A DNA stretch of 9,202 bases from an uncultured Prevotellaceae bacterium. GTDB lineage: Bacteria; Bacteroidota; Bacteroidia; Bacteroidales; Muribaculaceae. Below the pieces are notes generated by a model, which saw only the letters and a program-made list of their open reading frames with translations, made no database searches and was not told the DNA's origin. A program made the translations under genes and the position numbers. The stretch is taken from positions 1 through 9,202 of the forward strand of contig CALDIG010000327.1 in assembly GCA_937904375.1 (NCBI GenBank), given 5' to 3'. This document shows positions 6,623-9,202 of this stretch, piece by piece. How positions within the stretch are numbered: the first letter of the stretch is position 1; each line of letters begins with the position of its first letter.

Positions 6623-6661
6623 GAAGACGGATCTCCCGCTAATGGCTGGAGAACCATCTTC
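6623..6661 (-). terminator. Long imperfect hairpin, likely terminator of the reverse-strand phosphodiesterase gene
   Basis: The arms 6623-6636 and 6648-6661 pair over 14 positions with two mismatches: GAAGA with TCTTC, GG with CC, and TCTCC with GGAGA. A small inner GC/GC pair sits in the loop. It begins 23 nt after the stop codon of the reverse gene. Reading on that strand, T-rich sequence follows after a few bases. Position and strength fit an intrinsic terminator for the reverse gene; the T-run is not immediate, so it is not ideal. Confidence 0.55.
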
Positions 6662-6684
6662 ATTATGTTGCTGTTAGCGTTGAC

Positions 6685-8592
6685 TTATTTCACAACAATC
6701 TTCTTGCCGTTGTGGATGTAGATGCCGGCAGGTAGGTTGTTGCCATTAATCTTGCGACCCATCAAGTCATAGTAGCTGTTGTCTTGCGTGCGTGGATTAT
6801 CAACGTTGATATTGTCGATGGCGGTATAGTCGGGGGTGTGGACACGGTAGGCAGCATATCCGTTGCCCATGGTGTATTCATAGACCATAACACTCTTGCC
6901 CCTCTCGGGCACCACACGAAAGAACGAGCCAACCGAGGGGTTGGCATAATAGCCTCCAGAGCCCATGGGAGGAACGGTAGCTACAGCTGTGGCTTCGGCG
7001 CTCATGTCACGAATTGAGAAACCGCCATTGTAGTTGCTGCCGCTGGTATAAAGGAACATCTGGTGGCCGTCGAGCTCAAAATAGGCTCCACCAACTGACG
7101 AGTTGCTGTTGGGGGTAGTGGTGTTGAGCGAACCAGGGATATATTTTCCCTTGTCACCATTATTGTAAAGGTAGTAGCCTTGATTTCGCACTTGATAGAT
7201 GAAGTGATGAGGGTCACTGTCGATGGGATAAATCACACCTGCCGTGGAGCCAGCAAACGACACAGTTTCGGTCGATTCAGTGCCTTCAAACTCGCCGTTG
7301 GCAATTTTTACAAGGCAGATATATGACTGTCCGTTTTGATAGTGATAGACATAGCCACCCTCGTCGCTCAACACGTCGCCTATTGCACTGATGAAGTTAG
7401 TTTGTCCTTCATCGTCAAGCTCAAATTCCACATTTATGGGAGTGGCATTGATATCACCGCTAGGGTAGATAAGGATAGAACAAGGGTTCTTGGTCACGCC
7501 ATCGTTTCGCTGGATGAGGTTGCCGGCGCTGTCGAAACAGATGCCATGGCTACTGGTGCCGGGAGCCTCGCTGATGGTGCCGTCGGGTTTGAGAATTACA
7601 AGGGAGCTGGTGGTGTAGTTATTGGCATAGAACGTGCCGTCGGTAGTGATGGCTGCTTGCTGAGCCGATGTGTAGGGCGAATTGTCGTCAGCAAGCCCCG
7701 AGGGAAAATTTGTGGGCAGGTTGCCTTTTTCTCGGGTATAGGAGAAAACTGTATCTACCACCACTTGCAGTGGCTCCATAGGTTCCACGATGGCATCCCA
7801 GTCGATGTCTTGGAGTTCTGGCATCTCGCTGGGCATGAGGTAGTCGCAGGTCATCATCGCCACACCTATATTGCCATAGAGATTGTAGTTGGCGAGAGAG
7901 TTCACTGTCCACATTGCCACATCAATGCCCTTGTCGTGGAAGCGCTTCACGGTGTAGATGTCAAAGCATCCAGCCTCGATGCTTGGAGTGAGTCCCCATT
8001 GCACAATCCAGTCGAAATAGGTTGACCAGTTGCTGTTGCACAGGAACTGGCACTTGAGGGCGGGGAAGTTGGTGCGCACATATTCCAGCGAGTTGCGCAT
8101 CGAGGTGAGGATGATGGCTTTGTCGGTCAAGCCTTTCTCCTCGATGAGTGCGGCAAGTCCAGGAAACTTGCTCATGTCGTTGTTGTTGATGCCTGTGGTC
8201 CATTTGAGTTCGACAACAGGTATCACATTTTTCTCGGCGCAGATGTCGAGATACTCGGCAACGGTGCAGATGTGACCCGTGTAAGTCACACCGCCGCGGG
8301 TCTGGGTGTAAGTCTCCGCCTGCAGTTGGGCGAGGGTGGCGTTGGCGACGGTGAGGTTGCCGCCCACGCTGTTGGTCGTCTCGTCATGGCTAATAACGTA
8401 ATATCCGTCGGCAGTGACACGCACGTCACACTCAAGCCCTTGATAGCCATAATGGTCCACACCGTTGTTGTAGGCTTCAACGGTGTTCATCACTCCCATA
8501 TAGGAGCCACGATGTCCTATAAAGATAGGTTTCCACGCCCATACGCTTATTGCGCAAGCGATAGTGAGAATAGCTAGTAAAAATCTTCTCAT
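6685..8592 (-). CDS. T9SS-secreted glycerophosphodiester phosphodiesterase-family protein
   Basis: It is predicted to hydrolyse glycerophosphodiesters to glycerol-3-phosphate and an alcohol outside the cell; the true substrate is unknown. Residues 1-20 form a signal peptide. The GDPD domain spans about 22-252: GHRG with His27/Arg28, Glu54 and Asp56 in LECDV, His69 in ISHDE, Glu129 in VVELK, and a MWTVN motif near 227-231. The metal and acid/base residues of the family are thus all present, although the usual ENT triplet is MNT (35-37). Residues about 270-590 form a second beta-rich region with short repeated strand-turn patterns such as KPDGTI and YPSGDI, possibly a propeller; no family is recognised. 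Residues about 593-635 match a T9SS type A sorting tail (YYDLMGRK, LPAGIYI, KIVVK), so the protein should cross the outer membrane by the type IX system and be surface-bound or released. It is transcribed alone, with its own promoter and terminator. Confidence 0.88.
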   Translation of the reverse strand: MRRFLLAILTIACAISVWAWKPIFIGHRGSYMGVMNTVEAYNNGVDHYGYQGLECDVRVTADGYYVISHDETTNSVGGNLTVANATLAQLQAETYTQTRGGVTYTGHICTVAEYLDICAEKNVIPVVELKWTTGINNNDMSKFPGLAALIEEKGLTDKAIILTSMRNSLEYVRTNFPALKCQFLCNSNWSTYFDWIVQWGLTPSIEAGCFDIYTVKRFHDKGIDVAMWTVNSLANYNLYGNIGVAMMTCDYLMPSEMPELQDIDWDAIVEPMEPLQVVVDTVFSYTREKGNLPTNFPSGLADDNSPYTSAQQAAITTDGTFYANNYTTSSLVILKPDGTISEAPGTSSHGICFDSAGNLIQRNDGVTKNPCSILIYPSGDINATPINVEFELDDEGQTNFISAIGDVLSDEGGYVYHYQNGQSYICLVKIANGEFEGTESTETVSFAGSTAGVIYPIDSDPHHFIYQVRNQGYYLYNNGDKGKYIPGSLNTTTPNSNSSVGGAYFELDGHQMFLYTSGSNYNGGFSIRDMSAEATAVATVPPMGSGGYYANPSVGSFFRVVPERGKSVMVYEYTMGNGYAAYRVHTPDYTAIDNINVDNPRTQDNSYYDLMGRKINGNNLPAGIYIHNGKKIVVK

Positions 8593-8628
8593 AATAATAT
8601 TTGTTTTAAAATGTTCGTTTTGTCGCGT

Positions 8629-8659
8629 TAAAGATAAAAAATTTTCTCATTATGCGCAA
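8629..8659 (-). promoter_or_regulatory. Candidate promoter for the phosphodiesterase gene
   Basis: On the reverse strand, TTG (8659-8657) is followed after 20 nt by TATCTTTA (8636-8629), a match to TAnnTTTG except for the last base. Transcription would begin about 30 nt before the ATG at 8592. The spacing fits the Bacteroidetes rule, but the -7 box is imperfect. Confidence 0.5.
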
Positions 8660-8756
8660 GACAAGTTGAATTTAAAGTTTTTTGTGATATGTTTTTTTGT
8701 GTTATTTAACGGTTCCCCATCAAATCGAACTCAAAGAATGCTTTTCAACGCTTTTT

Positions 8757-8787
8757 TTTGCGTTTTGCATTTTTTTCATTACCTTTG
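8757..8787 (+). promoter_or_regulatory. Bacteroidetes-type promoter for the AAA-ATPase-like gene
   Basis: TTTG at 8757-8760 is followed by exactly 19 nt and then TACCTTTG at 8780-8787, a full match to both elements of the Bacteroidetes vegetative promoter. Transcription would start near 8793-8795, giving a leader of about 100 nt. The whole tandem repeat array at 8804-8886 would then be part of the RNA. Confidence 0.72.
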
Positions 8788-8803
8788 TAACCAGGATAGC
8801 TTA

Positions 8804-8886
8804 CAAGCTGACAAGGAACAAGCTGACAAGTTAACAAGTTGACAAGTTGACGAGCAGACACTTGACACTTAACACTTAACACTTAG
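8804..8886 (+). repeat. Tandem octamer then heptamer repeat array in a gene leader
   Basis: The first block is made of about seven units of 7-8 nt beginning CAAG: CAAGCTGA, CAAGGAA, CAAGCTGA, CAAGTTAA, CAAGTTGA, CAAGTTGA and a diverged CGAGCAGA (8804-8858). The second block is four perfect-phase heptamers: CACTTGA, CACTTAA, CACTTAA and CACTTAG (8859-8886). The array ends 6 nt before the ATG at 8893 and lies downstream of the predicted promoter, so it should be transcribed. AAGT in the first block is complementary to ACTT in the second, allowing weak pairing in several registers. Confidence 0.8.
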
Positions 8887-8892
8887 ATATTT

Positions 8893-9202
8893 ATGTCACG
8901 ACGTCGTTTTCCTGTGGGAGTGCAGGACTTTGAGAAAATTATTAAAGATGGTTTTGTCTATGTTGACAAGACCGAGTATATCTATGACCTTGCCAACAAT
9001 TATGGCGACGCTATGTTCCTTAGCCGACCCAGGCGGTTCGGCAAGTCGTTGTTGTGCTCTACGCTGAGGCACTACTTCCAGGGACACAAGGACTTGTTCA
9101 AAGGCCTCGCCATTGAGAAGCTTGAGAAGAACTGGACCGAATATCCTGTTTTCCACTTCGATATGTCGCAGTGTAAGCACGATAACCCCGACCATGTGGC
9201 TC
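8893..9202 (+). CDS. AAA-ATPase-like family protein, N-terminal part (runs off window)
   Basis: The first 103 residues are visible and the frame is open to the window edge. They match the N-terminus of the AAA-ATPase-like family that commonly carries a C-terminal PD-(D/E)XK nuclease-like domain. FPVGVQDFEKI (6-16), GFVYVDKTEYIYDL (20-33) and the P-loop-like SRPRRFGKSLL (44-54), with Lys51 and Ser52 as the expected nucleotide-binding pair, are the family signatures. A PVFHFDMS strand near 85-92 may be the start of the next core segment. The cellular role of the family is not established; many Bacteroidetes genomes carry numerous copies. The ATG at 8893 is chosen because the family motif starts just after it and the promoter and leader fit. 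The nuclease domain, if present, lies beyond the window. Confidence 0.9.
   Translation, partial: MSRRRFPVGVQDFEKIIKDGFVYVDKTEYIYDLANNYGDAMFLSRPRRFGKSLLCSTLRHYFQGHKDLFKGLAIEKLEKNWTEYPVFHFDMSQCKHDNPDHVA

Noticed and set aside
7336..8025. Forward-strand open frame inside the phosphodiesterase gene
   Set aside because: It is antisense to the recognisable GDPD and middle regions and has no motif of its own.
8564..8842. Forward open frame in the divergent region
   Set aside because: It crosses both predicted promoters and the repeat array, begins inside the reverse gene and gives a Phe/Lys/Cys-rich product typical of non-coding AT-rich DNA.
8804..8886. Repeat array considered as a CRISPR array
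   Set aside because: Units are 7-8 nt and directly adjacent with no spacers, so it is a simple tandem repeat.

Overview
This window looks like chromosomal DNA of a Bacteroidales bacterium (Prevotella/Muribaculaceae-like). Four things point there. One protein ends in a type IX secretion sorting tail. The last gene belongs to an AAA-ATPase-like family that is heavily expanded in Bacteroidetes. DnaE carries a helical insertion of the Bacteroidales kind. Three well-spaced promoters fit the Bacteroidetes sigma factor (TTG or TTTG, 19-20 nt, TAnnTTTG), and no start codon has a Shine-Dalgarno sequence. Species cannot be named from this sequence.

Layout, left to right. Positions 1-1193 are AT-rich and hold the 3' end of a small zinc-ribbon-like reading frame (2-130) overlapping an unrecognised polytopic membrane protein (72-1193). 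Positions 1194-1637 contain no convincing gene, but hold a 12-bp palindrome, an inverted repeat, a strong promoter and a heptad-periodic leader. Next comes a forward block: dnaE (replicative DNA polymerase III alpha subunit, 1638-5288), trxA (thioredoxin, 5353-5667) and a secreted Sel1-repeat protein (5690-6439). The first intergenic gap is 64 nt and the second 22 nt. I see a promoter only before dnaE, so the three may share a transcript. A convergent gap (6440-6684) with hairpins and a TTGTTG-rich tract separates them from a reverse-strand gene (6685-8592). That gene encodes a secreted glycerophosphodiester phosphodiesterase with an unassigned middle region and a T9SS sorting tail. A divergent region (8593-8892) carries a promoter for each side and a tandem repeat array. 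The window ends inside a forward AAA-ATPase-like gene (8893 to the edge).

The genes do not form one pathway. dnaE is core replication, trxA is cytoplasmic thiol redox, and the Sel1 and phosphodiesterase proteins act outside the cytoplasm. I found no tRNA, rRNA, CRISPR array or insertion sequence, and no clear new multi-gene system. The observations most worth a second look are: AC-starting heptad repeats filling the leaders of both dnaE and the AAA-ATPase-like gene; a complete set of PHP metal ligands in DnaE; the overlapping frames in the AT-rich left end; and the unassigned region of the T9SS-secreted phosphodiesterase.
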